This document shows positions 1 through 7,082 of a stretch of 8,116 nt of DNA, piece after piece. The stretch is from Candidatus Zhuqueibacterota bacterium (GTDB lineage Bacteria > SM23-31 > B21-G16). Both the position numbers and the translations under genes were made by a program. Location: NCBI GenBank assembly GCA_003644825.1, contig QNDJ01000057.1, positions 1 to 8,116 on the forward strand. The letters run 5' to 3'. Below the pieces are notes generated by a model, which was not told the origin of the DNA, made no database searches, and saw only the letters and a list, made by a program, of their open reading frames with translations. How positions within the stretch are numbered: position 1 is the first letter of the stretch; each line of letters opens with the position of its first letter.

Positions 1-1178
1 CTTCTAATAAACCATTCTTCACCACCAGAAATAGATAATAAAAATCTGAATATTTTTTCACTGGATAACACATCAGAATGAGAACTTCTTATACTGAACT
101 CACTGGCCATATCCAATCGAGCCATACCACCGCTAAAAATAAACCCGTATCCCAGGGTTATACCCCTTTCTCTTACATCCCTCACATAGGAACTGCTTAA
201 ATATGAATCAAACTGGTAAATGCCAAAACGGTAACTACTTTTTTTTTGCTCCTGTGGGGTAAATTCCAGACCAAAAGAAATCCTGTTAGAATTTTTAAAT
301 TCGTTTACCCTTCTGTTGTTGTACCTTAAATTTTTAAAATTTCTCCTGAAAAAATCCCCTGTCAGTAAAACTCTCTTGCTAAGATAAATTGAAGCCCCCA
401 ATCCAAAAGAGTTGGGAACCCTGATTTCTGCTTCAGGTTCTTCCTTTTCTTTAATGTATGGTGTAGTTAATGATAACTTTGAATTCAGTCTCATTACTGA
501 ATTGTAAGTGATACCAAAATTTAAAATATCCTTAATCAAAAATACAGCACCAACTGTAAAATCCACACCATTAATATAATTCTGAACAACACTGTGAAAA
601 TATGTATATTCCTTCTCTTTAAAATTTACTCGCCATATTTCTTCAAATTTTCCAAGAATATAATTCAATGAAAATCCAAAAGAAAAAAACTTTCTGGGGC
701 TTAACGCAAATCCAAGAAAAATCTTTGATACTCCACCATTTCCTGTTAAAAACTTTACTTTGCTGGTATCAGGTTCTAAAACTTTAATCTTATAATCAGC
801 ATCACTTAAAGGTGTAACACCGACACCTACAGCAAACTTTTTTTCACCTGTAATTACAACACCTGCCCCCTGAAATTGAGATTTATCCAGGTTATATCTA
901 TTATTAAAAACTTTAGTGGTAATACCTTCATATAGAAAACTGCCATTTATGGTCGTATTTTTTATATAACTCCATAAAGAAGGATTAACAAAGTTCATAG
1001 AATATTCATCTATTAGAGAAATGCCTGAACCACCTAAACCTGTGGCTCTTACATTTATAAAATGTCTCAATTCTCCTATTCCACCTGATGAATATGCAGA
1101 TTGAGAATTCAAACTTTTAAAACTTAAAAATAAAAGTAATATTGCTGTGAAAAATAAGGTTTTACGGTTGATTCTCAT
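1..1178 (-). CDS. Outer-membrane beta-barrel protein (PorV/FadL-like style), 3' end cut by window edge
   Basis: The reading frame is open from an ATG at 1178 to the left edge, giving 392 codons with no stop. The N-terminus has a basic start (MRINRK) and a hydrophobic run (about residues 8-20), which is a Sec signal peptide; the cleavage site is unclear, probably near residues 22-28. The mature protein begins with a segment around residues 33-62 (RATGLGGSG, then NFVNPSLW). This resembles the conserved opening of FadL/PorV-like barrels, where 'RA.GLGGAG' precedes an 'NPA' motif. The remainder alternates short aromatic/glycine-rich strands with charged loops, as expected of a barrel. The last visible residues (SISGGEEWF) look like a closing strand, so the gene probably ends a few codons beyond the edge. 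The start overlaps the lipoprotein gene upstream by 17 nt, and no strong Shine-Dalgarno is present, so coupled translation is likely. The substrate or partner is unknown. The barrel assignment rests on pattern, not on a search. Confidence 0.72.
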   Translation of the reverse strand, partial: MRINRKTLFFTAILLLFLSFKSLNSQSAYSSGGIGELRHFINVRATGLGGSGISLIDEYSMNFVNPSLWSYIKNTTINGSFLYEGITTKVFNNRYNLDKSQFQGAGVVITGEKKFAVGVGVTPLSDADYKIKVLEPDTSKVKFLTGNGGVSKIFLGFALSPRKFFSFGFSLNYILGKFEEIWRVNFKEKEYTYFHSVVQNYINGVDFTVGAVFLIKDILNFGITYNSVMRLNSKLSLTTPYIKEKEEPEAEIRVPNSFGLGASIYLSKRVLLTGDFFRRNFKNLRYNNRRVNEFKNSNRISFGLEFTPQEQKKSSYRFGIYQFDSYLSSSYVRDVRERGITLGYGFIFSGGMARLDMASEFSIRSSHSDVLSSEKIFRFLLSISGGEEWFIR

Positions 1179-2316
1179 TTCTTTTTAAAAATTTAGTTGG
1201 TGGAACCGCATACTCTATTTCCAATCGGGGTTTATATCCATTTCCTTCGTTTGCCAGAGCTATAGCAAAATACGAAATATCCTCTCCCTCCTTGAAAGAT
1301 TGGACCGCCAGGCCATAGTTATCTTTTCCTCCGGAAACCCATAATTGAACAAAAGCAGTTATGTCCGTTTCAAATTTATTATCTTCAATAGCATTCTCTC
1401 TGGTAACCGTAGTATAATAACTCCTCGGAACTACTGACCAGGAAGTATCAAATAAAACTGTCTTCAAGCTATCAATAGAAAAATCACTGAATAAACTCTT
1501 TTCACTTAAAATATCCAGTTTCAATTTTGCTCGTAAAATAGTAACATAATCAGGGATATCCTTTAAATCAAATTTTAAACCAACTCTTCCACCAGTGGCA
1601 GTATTTACAATTCCAAACCCATTATTTCCCGGAACTTCACCTTTAATTAAAAACAAACCCTTTGTGGCACTGTAAAATTCAACAGTATCTCTATTGTCTT
1701 TAATATAATTAATTTTTATAGTCGGTGGTTTAGATGTCTCATTAGAAAAATATCCTTTTATAAACTCTGAATTACTAAACGAAATGAGAATTCCTTTATT
1801 ATCTTCAAAGGAATTAATCCACTTATTCACAAGCTCACTTTCTATTGTTACTGAATCCAGAGTTGACTCATTAGATGAAAAAAAACTTCCTACCTCTTTC
1901 CTGTTATATGAAACAGGGAATTCAGCACCATTTTCTATAAAAGAATTCATATCTTCCTGCCAGTCTGAAGTAATCTCATAAACAGAACATTTAAATGGAC
2001 TTCCCTTACCAATTAAACCCTTTTTATTAAGAATAAGCACAGCCGAATTTACCGTTGAAGTATCAGGGAGTTCTTCAAACTTTAAGAGTATTTCAGCTTC
2101 GAAATTTTCATACTTACCAATAAATAAAACCTGACCAGCACCACTTTTAACTTCCTCTCTTATCACCGTATCTTCAACAGCATATAAGGTTTTTTTCTCA
2201 AATCGAACTTGATTGTTCTTTAGTGGAAAATCTGTTCCCTGAAGAGAAATTTCTTTCTCCGAACAATAAAAAAACAAAAATGAAGCTACAAAAAGAACTA
2301 CAACAAATTTTTTCAT
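1162..2316 (-). CDS. Putative surface lipoprotein with two DNRLRE-like domains
   Basis: This 384-residue protein starts with a short basic end (MKK), a hydrophobic stretch (residues 4-17) and Cys18, giving a lipoprotein-like signal. The lipobox is atypical, with Phe-Phe-Tyr before the Cys instead of the usual small residues. The body holds two copies of a similar module, about residues 47-206 and 213-371. Matching blocks are LLKFEELPD (77-85) with GLKFDLKDIPD (246-256), LVNKWINSFEDNKGILISF (162-180) with FVQLWVSGGKDNYGLAVQSF (322-341), and KPPTIKINYI (196-205) with KPRLEIEYAV (362-371). This layout matches DNRLRE-type (CBM96-like) beta-sandwich domains of secreted proteins: a 'lLkFdl..lP' block, a 'sW' block, and an ending 'kP.l.i.Y'. 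A carbohydrate or surface-binding role is inferred only. The start overlaps the AmrS gene by 4 nt (ATGA), with GGAGAG at 2328-2333 as a Shine-Dalgarno 11 nt upstream. The end overlaps the barrel-protein start by 17 nt, which suggests that the two work at the envelope together. Confidence 0.75.
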   Translation of the reverse strand: MKKFVVVLFVASFLFFYCSEKEISLQGTDFPLKNNQVRFEKKTLYAVEDTVIREEVKSGAGQVLFIGKYENFEAEILLKFEELPDTSTVNSAVLILNKKGLIGKGSPFKCSVYEITSDWQEDMNSFIENGAEFPVSYNRKEVGSFFSSNESTLDSVTIESELVNKWINSFEDNKGILISFSNSEFIKGYFSNETSKPPTIKINYIKDNRDTVEFYSATKGLFLIKGEVPGNNGFGIVNTATGGRVGLKFDLKDIPDYVTILRAKLKLDILSEKSLFSDFSIDSLKTVLFDTSWSVVPRSYYTTVTRENAIEDNKFETDITAFVQLWVSGGKDNYGLAVQSFKEGEDISYFAIALANEGNGYKPRLEIEYAVPPTKFLKRNENQP

Positions 2317-3302
2317 ATCAGGCTGAACTCTCCGTATATTTTCTCACCACATTTTTTACATTTATTCCCGGCAATACCTTTAATTTCTGTTATATATCCT
2401 TCCCTCAATATTAAAAGGTTGTTACAAGAAGGACAATATGTATTCCCTGTATTTTCTATATATACATTTCCAAGATAAACATATTTCAACTTTTTTTTTG
2501 CCATTAAATAAAAATTATACAATTTTTTCGGGTCAGTTGCTGGTTTATGCATTTTATATGCAGGAAAATATCTCGATATATGAAGAGGTATTTCATCGCT
2601 TATATTACTTATCCAGTTTATTAAATCCGTTATTTCTTTTTTATCATCATTTAAATCGGTTATCAGCAGATTAGTAAGCTCAATATGACATTTCCCAAAG
2701 GAGATTTTTATTGTTCTCTGTACATCTTCAAGGTTTCCAAGGCAATATTCTTTATAAAATTCTGGAGTTATTGACTTTAAATCAATGTTCATAGCATCAA
2801 TATATGGTAGAATTTCTAATAAAGGTTTTTCATTAATAAATCCGTTGGTCACAAGAACATTTTTTAGCCCTTTTTCTCTTGCCAGTTTAGAACAATCATA
2901 AACAAATTCATACCATATAAAAGGTTCTGAATATGTATATGCAATTCCAATTGAACCTCTGTTAATTGCTATACTGACCAAACTATCCGGTGAGACATAT
3001 TCAGTTTTCACTTTTGTTTGAGATATCTGCCAGTTCTGACAAAACTTACACCTTAAATTACAACCATTGGGTCCAGTTGAAAGAATCATTTTTGAAGGAT
3101 AAAAATGATAAAGAGGCTTTTTTTCTATAGGGTCTAATCCAAGCGAAGGAATTCTACCATAATTAGTTACCACCATTTTTCCATTTTTATTTTCTCTACC
3201 AAAACAGAACCCTTCCTGACCATTCTTCAATCTACAATATCTTGGACATAACTCACATACCAGCCTGTCCTTTTCCCTTTTATAAAACTTCCCTTCAATC
3301 AT
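2313..3302 (-). CDS. amrS: AmmeMemoRadiSam system radical SAM enzyme (AmrS-like)
   Basis: This 329-residue protein is a member of the radical SAM superfamily in the AmrS branch, which is related to pyruvate formate-lyase activating enzymes. The [4Fe-4S]/SAM motif is C-x3-C-x2-C at Cys81, Cys85 and Cys88 (GCNLRCKFCQNW). Before it lies the family's N-terminal cysteine cluster (Cys16, Cys19, Cys23, Cys33) and the signature DPIEKKPLYHFYP (57-69). Later come NIDLKS, the HISRYFPAYK block, and a C-terminal zinc-ribbon-like set (Cys290, Cys293, Cys315, Cys318). Length and order of parts fit a complete enzyme. In known genomes the family co-occurs with AMMECR1 and Memo proteins; the reaction is poorly defined, and neither partner is in this window. 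The start is supported by GGAGAAG (3310-3316) 7 nt upstream. It overlaps the phosphatase gene by 8 nt and the lipoprotein gene by 4 nt, which points to one operon. It is a cytoplasmic, oxygen-sensitive enzyme, suggesting anaerobic growth. Confidence 0.9.
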   Translation of the reverse strand: MIEGKFYKREKDRLVCELCPRYCRLKNGQEGFCFGRENKNGKMVVTNYGRIPSLGLDPIEKKPLYHFYPSKMILSTGPNGCNLRCKFCQNWQISQTKVKTEYVSPDSLVSIAINRGSIGIAYTYSEPFIWYEFVYDCSKLAREKGLKNVLVTNGFINEKPLLEILPYIDAMNIDLKSITPEFYKEYCLGNLEDVQRTIKISFGKCHIELTNLLITDLNDDKKEITDLINWISNISDEIPLHISRYFPAYKMHKPATDPKKLYNFYLMAKKKLKYVYLGNVYIENTGNTYCPSCNNLLILREGYITEIKGIAGNKCKKCGEKIYGEFSLI

Positions 3303-3891
3303 AACTCAACTTCTCCGTTATATAATTGACCGCTTCCAGAAGATTTTTTGCTACATAATCTGGTTTTTCGTTTCCCTTTTTACAAATATCTTTATATGTT
3401 TCCTCTCCATAACCAGTTAAAACAAGAATTGTAGTCATATTTAATTCTTTACCCGGCAGAAAATCACTTACTCTATCACCGATAATAAAAGATTTTTTCA
3501 GGTCAATATTTAAATCGCTGGCAGCTTTTACAATCATACCTGTTTTTGGTTTTCTACAATCACAATCAATTGCATACTTTTTTACTTTACCCTGAGGTAA
3601 ATGAGGGCAATAGTAAATTCCATCAATTGAAGCTCCCCCTTTATTAAGAAGCTTTATCATTTTTCTGTTCACCTTTTCAACAAATTTTTCATCAAAAAAA
3701 CCTCTTGCTACACCGGATTGATTGGTTACAACTACTGTTCTTAAACCCAATTTATTCAACCTTTTTATTGCTTCAGCGGAAAATTCATACAATTTAAAAT
3801 CTTCAACACGATATATATAACCTGCTTCAACATTTATTGTTCCATCTCTATCCAGGAAAACCCCGGTATACAATTTATTTGAATTTATCAT
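3295..3891 (-). CDS. gmhB: GmhB-type D-glycero-D-manno-heptose-1,7-bisphosphate 7-phosphatase (HAD family)
   Basis: This 198-residue HAD-superfamily phosphatase belongs to the HisB-N/GmhB group. Motif I is FLDRDGTIN, with nucleophile Asp14 and acid/base Asp16. Motif II is VVVTNQSG (Thr56), followed by the ARG segment typical of GmhB. The zinc site is Cys95-x-His97-x12-Cys110-x-Cys112, followed by RKP (113-115), the spacing seen in GmhB. Motif IV is IIGDRVSD (Asp139, Asp143). In the ADP-heptose pathway GmhB removes the C7 phosphate from D-glycero-D-manno-heptose 1,7-bisphosphate in the cytoplasm, which feeds lipopolysaccharide core synthesis. No other heptose genes are in the window, so action on another sugar bisphosphate or on histidinol phosphate cannot be excluded. 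The ATG at 3891 is the only sensible start, just ahead of motif I, but it lacks a clear Shine-Dalgarno. It sits 59 nt after glgA, behind a small hairpin, and overlaps the AmrS gene by 8 nt. Confidence 0.85.
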   Translation of the reverse strand: MINSNKLYTGVFLDRDGTINVEAGYIYRVEDFKLYEFSAEAIKRLNKLGLRTVVVTNQSGVARGFFDEKFVEKVNRKMIKLLNKGGASIDGIYYCPHLPQGKVKKYAIDCDCRKPKTGMIVKAASDLNIDLKKSFIIGDRVSDFLPGKELNMTTILVLTGYGEETYKDICKKGNEKPDYVAKNLLEAVNYITEKLSYD

Positions 3892-3908
3892 TTAATAAAA
3901 AAGCTAGG

Positions 3909-3929
3909 TATCAGGAAAAAAGCCTGATA
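3909..3929 (-). terminator. Terminator-like or attenuator hairpin between glgA and gmhB
   Basis: A perfect 7-bp inverted repeat (TATCAGG / CCTGATA, arms 3909-3915 and 3923-3929) surrounds a 7-nt loop. On the transcribed minus strand it is followed, after CCTAGC, by TTTTTTATT, which runs almost into the gmhB start at 3891. The U-run starts about six bases after the stem and the stem is short, so this is at best a weak intrinsic terminator. A partial terminator, an attenuator or an mRNA processing site are all possible. It occupies most of the only gap between glgA and the overlapping four-gene block. Confidence 0.4.
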
Positions 3930-3950
3930 TGCCCTAAAGAGGTTAAGTTA

Positions 3951-5432
3951 TTATTTTTTAAGAATTTTCTCATAAAGTTTAGAATATTTTTTAGCAACGG
4001 ACAACCAGGAGAAATCTTCTTTCATACCATTTTTTATAATTTTTTTCCATGTTTTAGAATCTCTATAACATTCTACAGCCCTTTTTATTGCTTCAAGTAG
4101 TTCTCTGGAAGAATACTTTTCAAATATAAATCCATTACCTTTTCCATCCATAGATGAATTAAAATCAACTACTGAATCTGCAAGCCCTCCCGTTTTTCTC
4201 ACAACAGGAACAGTTCCATATTTCAAACTATAAAGCTGATTCAATCCTGAAGGTTCAAATTTAGAAGGCATTAAAAATATATCGCAACCTGCTTCAATAA
4301 GATGAGCAAGCTTTTCATCAAATTTAAGGAAAACTTTCATCCTCTCAGAAAATCTTTTTTGCATTTCAGAAAGCATCTTATGGTATTTTTTTTCACCGGT
4401 TCCAAGTATAACCATTTGAACATCCATTTTAAAAATTTCATCAATTATATCAACAAGAATATCAAATCCCTTCTGATCAGTTAACCTTGAGATTACTCCA
4501 ATTAATGGAACATTATCATTATACTCAAAGCCAACCTTCTTTAGTAAGAAGAGTTTGTTTTTATACTTTTTCTTTAAAGTACTGTAATTATAATTTTCCG
4601 GGATGTACTTATCCGTTTCAGGGTTCCATACAGAATAATCAACCCCATTCAAAATACCGGTAAGTTTATCGCTTTTCTCCCTCAAAACTCCTTCCAACCC
4701 GCATCCATATTCTGAGGAATTCTGAATCTCTTTCGCATAATTTTCACTAACCGTTGTAATATAATCAGCAAAACATATACCAGCCTTCAAAAAATTAATC
4801 TTACCAAAGTATTCTACTGGACTTCCAGGATAAAACAAACTATCAGAAACCTCGATTTTATCAAGAATAGAATTATCAAAAATACCCTGATAAGATAAAT
4901 TATGAATTGTTAAAACAGTATAACTTTTTTTAAAGAAAGAATCATCCTTAAAAATAGTATTTAAATAAAAAGGAACCAATCCTGTTTGCCAGTCATTACA
5001 GTGTATTATATGTGGTTGCCAGAAAAGCAGTTTTAAAGTTTCAAGGACACTTCTGCTAAAAAAAGAAAATCTAAGAGCATTATCTGGATAATCTTTTTTC
5101 GTATCAGGGTCAGTATAAAGTCCATCCCTGTAGAAATATTTCTTATAGTCAATAAAATATGTCTGAATTTTAGAATCGGGAATAAATGCAGATTTTACAT
5201 TAAAAGTTATCTTTTTACCACCGAAATCTATTGTAATATCTTTTAGTCTGATTACCTCTCTCAGAACATATTTTCGTTCATTAATCATTTTGTATTTAGG
5301 CATAATAACCCTGATTTCGTGCCCCAGTTCCTTTAATGCTTTAGGCAAACTTCCAGAAACATCCGCCAATCCCCCGGTCTTAGCAAATGGATATACTTCA
5401 GAAGATAAAAAGAGGATTTTTAGTTTTTTCAT
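3951..5432 (-). CDS. glgA: Glycogen (starch) synthase, GT5 family
   Basis: This 493-residue protein is close to the usual bacterial GlgA length (about 475-490). It transfers glucose from ADP-glucose (possibly UDP-glucose in some lineages) to the growing alpha-1,4-glucan in the cytoplasm. The N-terminal Rossmann half opens with SSEVYPFAKTGGLADV (10-25), with Lys18 of the sugar-nucleotide-binding KTGGL motif. It also contains HCNDWQTG (144-151) and TIHNLSYQG (175-183). The C-terminal half shows ISRLTDQKG (314-322, with Arg316 and Lys321), then FEPSGLNQLYSLKYG (392-406) with the conserved Glu393, and the second KTGGLADSV (413-421). All expected catalytic features are present and the gene looks intact. 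A promoter-like sequence lies 45-73 nt upstream of the start, and the Shine-Dalgarno is weak (AGAG). No other glycogen genes (glgB, glgC, glgP) are in the window. The glgA-gmhB gap contains a hairpin, so it may be transcribed separately from the genes that follow. Confidence 0.96.
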   Translation of the reverse strand: MKKLKILFLSSEVYPFAKTGGLADVSGSLPKALKELGHEIRVIMPKYKMINERKYVLREVIRLKDITIDFGGKKITFNVKSAFIPDSKIQTYFIDYKKYFYRDGLYTDPDTKKDYPDNALRFSFFSRSVLETLKLLFWQPHIIHCNDWQTGLVPFYLNTIFKDDSFFKKSYTVLTIHNLSYQGIFDNSILDKIEVSDSLFYPGSPVEYFGKINFLKAGICFADYITTVSENYAKEIQNSSEYGCGLEGVLREKSDKLTGILNGVDYSVWNPETDKYIPENYNYSTLKKKYKNKLFLLKKVGFEYNDNVPLIGVISRLTDQKGFDILVDIIDEIFKMDVQMVILGTGEKKYHKMLSEMQKRFSERMKVFLKFDEKLAHLIEAGCDIFLMPSKFEPSGLNQLYSLKYGTVPVVRKTGGLADSVVDFNSSMDGKGNGFIFEKYSSRELLEAIKRAVECYRDSKTWKKIIKNGMKEDFSWLSVAKKYSKLYEKILKK

Positions 5433-5458
5433 TTTTTCTCTGGTGAGAATTGATAAGT

Positions 5459-5472
5459 TATTATTAATAATA
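5459..5472. promoter_or_regulatory. Perfect 14-bp AT palindrome near the predicted glgA transcription start
   Basis: The 14 bases TATTATTAATAATA form a perfect self-complementary sequence with no spacer. It begins five bases downstream of the candidate -10 element, so it would overlap the predicted start of transcription, where repressor operators often lie. Because it contains only A and T in an AT-rich gap, chance is a real alternative. A second 12-bp AT palindrome (5506-5517) lies directly upstream of the candidate -35 box. Confidence 0.3.
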
Positions 5473-5476
5473 TTTT

Positions 5477-5505
5477 AATTTAATAAAAATAATGAAAATA
5501 GTCAA
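5477..5505 (-). promoter_or_regulatory. Candidate sigma-70-type promoter for glgA
   Basis: On the minus strand a TTGACT box (5500-5505, five of six bases matching the -35 consensus) is followed by a 17-nt spacer and TAAATT (5477-5482, four of six matching the -10 consensus). The DNA just upstream is A/T runs, as in an UP element. Transcription would start near 5470, leaving a leader of roughly 38 nt before the glgA ATG. The 81-nt gap is the longest between genes left of radC, which fits a promoter. Chance matches are common in AT-rich DNA. Confidence 0.5.
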
Positions 5506-5513
5506 TTAAAATT

Positions 5514-7064
5514 TTAAAGAGGGATGTTTCCGTGTTTTTTCTTCGGGTTAAAATCGACTTTTGTAGATAACATCTCAAGAGCTTTGATAAGCTTCGGTCT
5601 TGTATCCTGAGGCTCAATTACATCATCAATATAACCTCTTTCTGCAGCAATATATGGATTAGCAAATTTTTCTCTAAATTCTTCTAACTTTTTATTTATT
5701 GCTTCTTCAGGGTTTTCTGATTTAGCTATTTCTTTCTTAAATATTATCTCTACAGCTCCCTTAGGTCCCATAACTGCAATTTCGGCAGAAGGCCAGGCAT
5801 AATTTATATCACCCCTTATATGCTTCGAGCTCATAACATCATAAGCACCACCATAAGCTTTTCTTGTAATAACTGTAATTTTAGGAACAGTTGCCTCACA
5901 ATATGCATAAAGAAGTTTTGCTCCATGCTTTATTATTCCACCGTATTCCTGTTCAGTTCCGGGAAGAAAACCAGGAACATCTTCAAAAGTTATTAATGGT
6001 ATGTTAAAACAATCACAAAATCTTACAAAACGTGCTCCCTTCTGAGAAGAATTTATATCGAGTACACCAGCAAGAACTGCCGGTTGATTAGCTACTATTC
6101 CAACAGATTTACCATTTAAACGGGCAAACCCCACAATTATATTCTGGGCATAGTTCTCATGCACTTCAAAAAACTCATTGTCATCAACAACAGTCTTAAT
6201 AATTTCCTTCATATCGTAAGGTTTATTAGGGTTATCCGGAACAATCCTTTTAAGAGATTCGTCTCTTCTGTTAGGGTCATCCTTGCATTCAATTTTAGGT
6301 GATTCTTCCCTATTATTTGATGGTATATAACTCATCAATTTTCTTATTTTTTGCAGGCAATCCACTTCATTTTCGCAGGCAAAATGGGCAACCCCGCTCT
6401 TTGTAGAATGAGTAATAGCACCACCAAGCTCTTCGTGAGTAACTTCTTCATGAGTAACAGTTTTAACCACATTAGGGCCTGTAACATACATATAACTTGT
6501 ATTCTTTACCATAAAAATGAAATCCGTTATTGCAGGGGAATAAACAGCACCACCAGCACAGGGACCCATAACTGCAGAAATTTGAGGTATAACTCCAGAT
6601 ACAAGGGTATTCCTTAAAAAAATTTCTGCATACCCACCAAGGCTTACTACCCATTCCTGAATCCTTGCACCACCCGAGTCATTTATTCCAATTACCGGTG
6701 CACCAGTCTTTAAAGCAAGATCCATAATCTTACATATCTTTTCTGCGTGTGCTTCGCTTAAAGAACCTCCAAAAACCGTGAAATCCTGAGAAAATACAAA
6801 TACCAGCCTCCCATCAATCGTTCCATAACCAGTAACAACTCCATCACCGGAAAATCTCAATTTATCAAGCCCAAAATCTCTCGAACGATGTTTTACCAGC
6901 ATATCCACTTCCTCAAAACTACCCTCATCAAGTAGTAAATCCAATCTTTCTCTGGCAGTAAGCTTCCCCTTTTTATGCTGAACTTCTATTCTATTTAATC
7001 CACCACCTAACCTGGCTTCGGCTTTCAATTCCCTCAATTTCTCTATTTTTTTAATAATATCCAT
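5514..7064 (-). CDS. Acyl-CoA carboxylase/decarboxylase carboxyltransferase subunit (PccB/MmdA-like)
   Basis: This 516-residue protein has the full two-domain carboxyltransferase fold of propionyl-CoA carboxylase beta and methylmalonyl-CoA decarboxylase alpha subunits. It moves a carboxyl group between biotin and an acyl-CoA in the cytoplasm or at a membrane complex. The N-terminal domain contains [17 protein letters not shown] (34-50), [12 protein letters not shown] (99-110), DSGGARIQ (129-136) and [12 protein letters not shown] (167-178). The C-terminal domain contains [20 protein letters not shown] (362-381), [11 protein letters not shown] (401-411) and [19 protein letters not shown] (422-440). 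Asp409 in AYDVM is the form typical of propionyl-CoA enzymes. Trp138 replaces the glycine usually found in the 'RIQEG' motif. A good Shine-Dalgarno (AGAAAGGA, 7071-7078) supports the start, 18 nt after radC. Biotin carboxylase, biotin carrier and sodium-pump subunits are absent here, so carboxylase, decarboxylase and transcarboxylase roles cannot be separated. Confidence 0.93.
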   Translation of the reverse strand: MDIIKKIEKLRELKAEARLGGGLNRIEVQHKKGKLTARERLDLLLDEGSFEEVDMLVKHRSRDFGLDKLRFSGDGVVTGYGTIDGRLVFVFSQDFTVFGGSLSEAHAEKICKIMDLALKTGAPVIGINDSGGARIQEWVVSLGGYAEIFLRNTLVSGVIPQISAVMGPCAGGAVYSPAITDFIFMVKNTSYMYVTGPNVVKTVTHEEVTHEELGGAITHSTKSGVAHFACENEVDCLQKIRKLMSYIPSNNREESPKIECKDDPNRRDESLKRIVPDNPNKPYDMKEIIKTVVDDNEFFEVHENYAQNIIVGFARLNGKSVGIVANQPAVLAGVLDINSSQKGARFVRFCDCFNIPLITFEDVPGFLPGTEQEYGGIIKHGAKLLYAYCEATVPKITVITRKAYGGAYDVMSSKHIRGDINYAWPSAEIAVMGPKGAVEIIFKKEIAKSENPEEAINKKLEEFREKFANPYIAAERGYIDDVIEPQDTRPKLIKALEMLSTKVDFNPKKKHGNIPL

Positions 7065-7082
7065 ATTTTATCCTTTCTAAAA

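Noticed and set aside
1784-4484. Plus-strand open frames at 1784-1981, 2223-2414, 2438-2674, 3837-4100 and 4302-4484
   Set aside because: They lie mostly opposite well-supported minus-strand genes, show no domain, and have the Phe/Ser/Leu-rich make-up expected of antisense shadows in AT-rich DNA.
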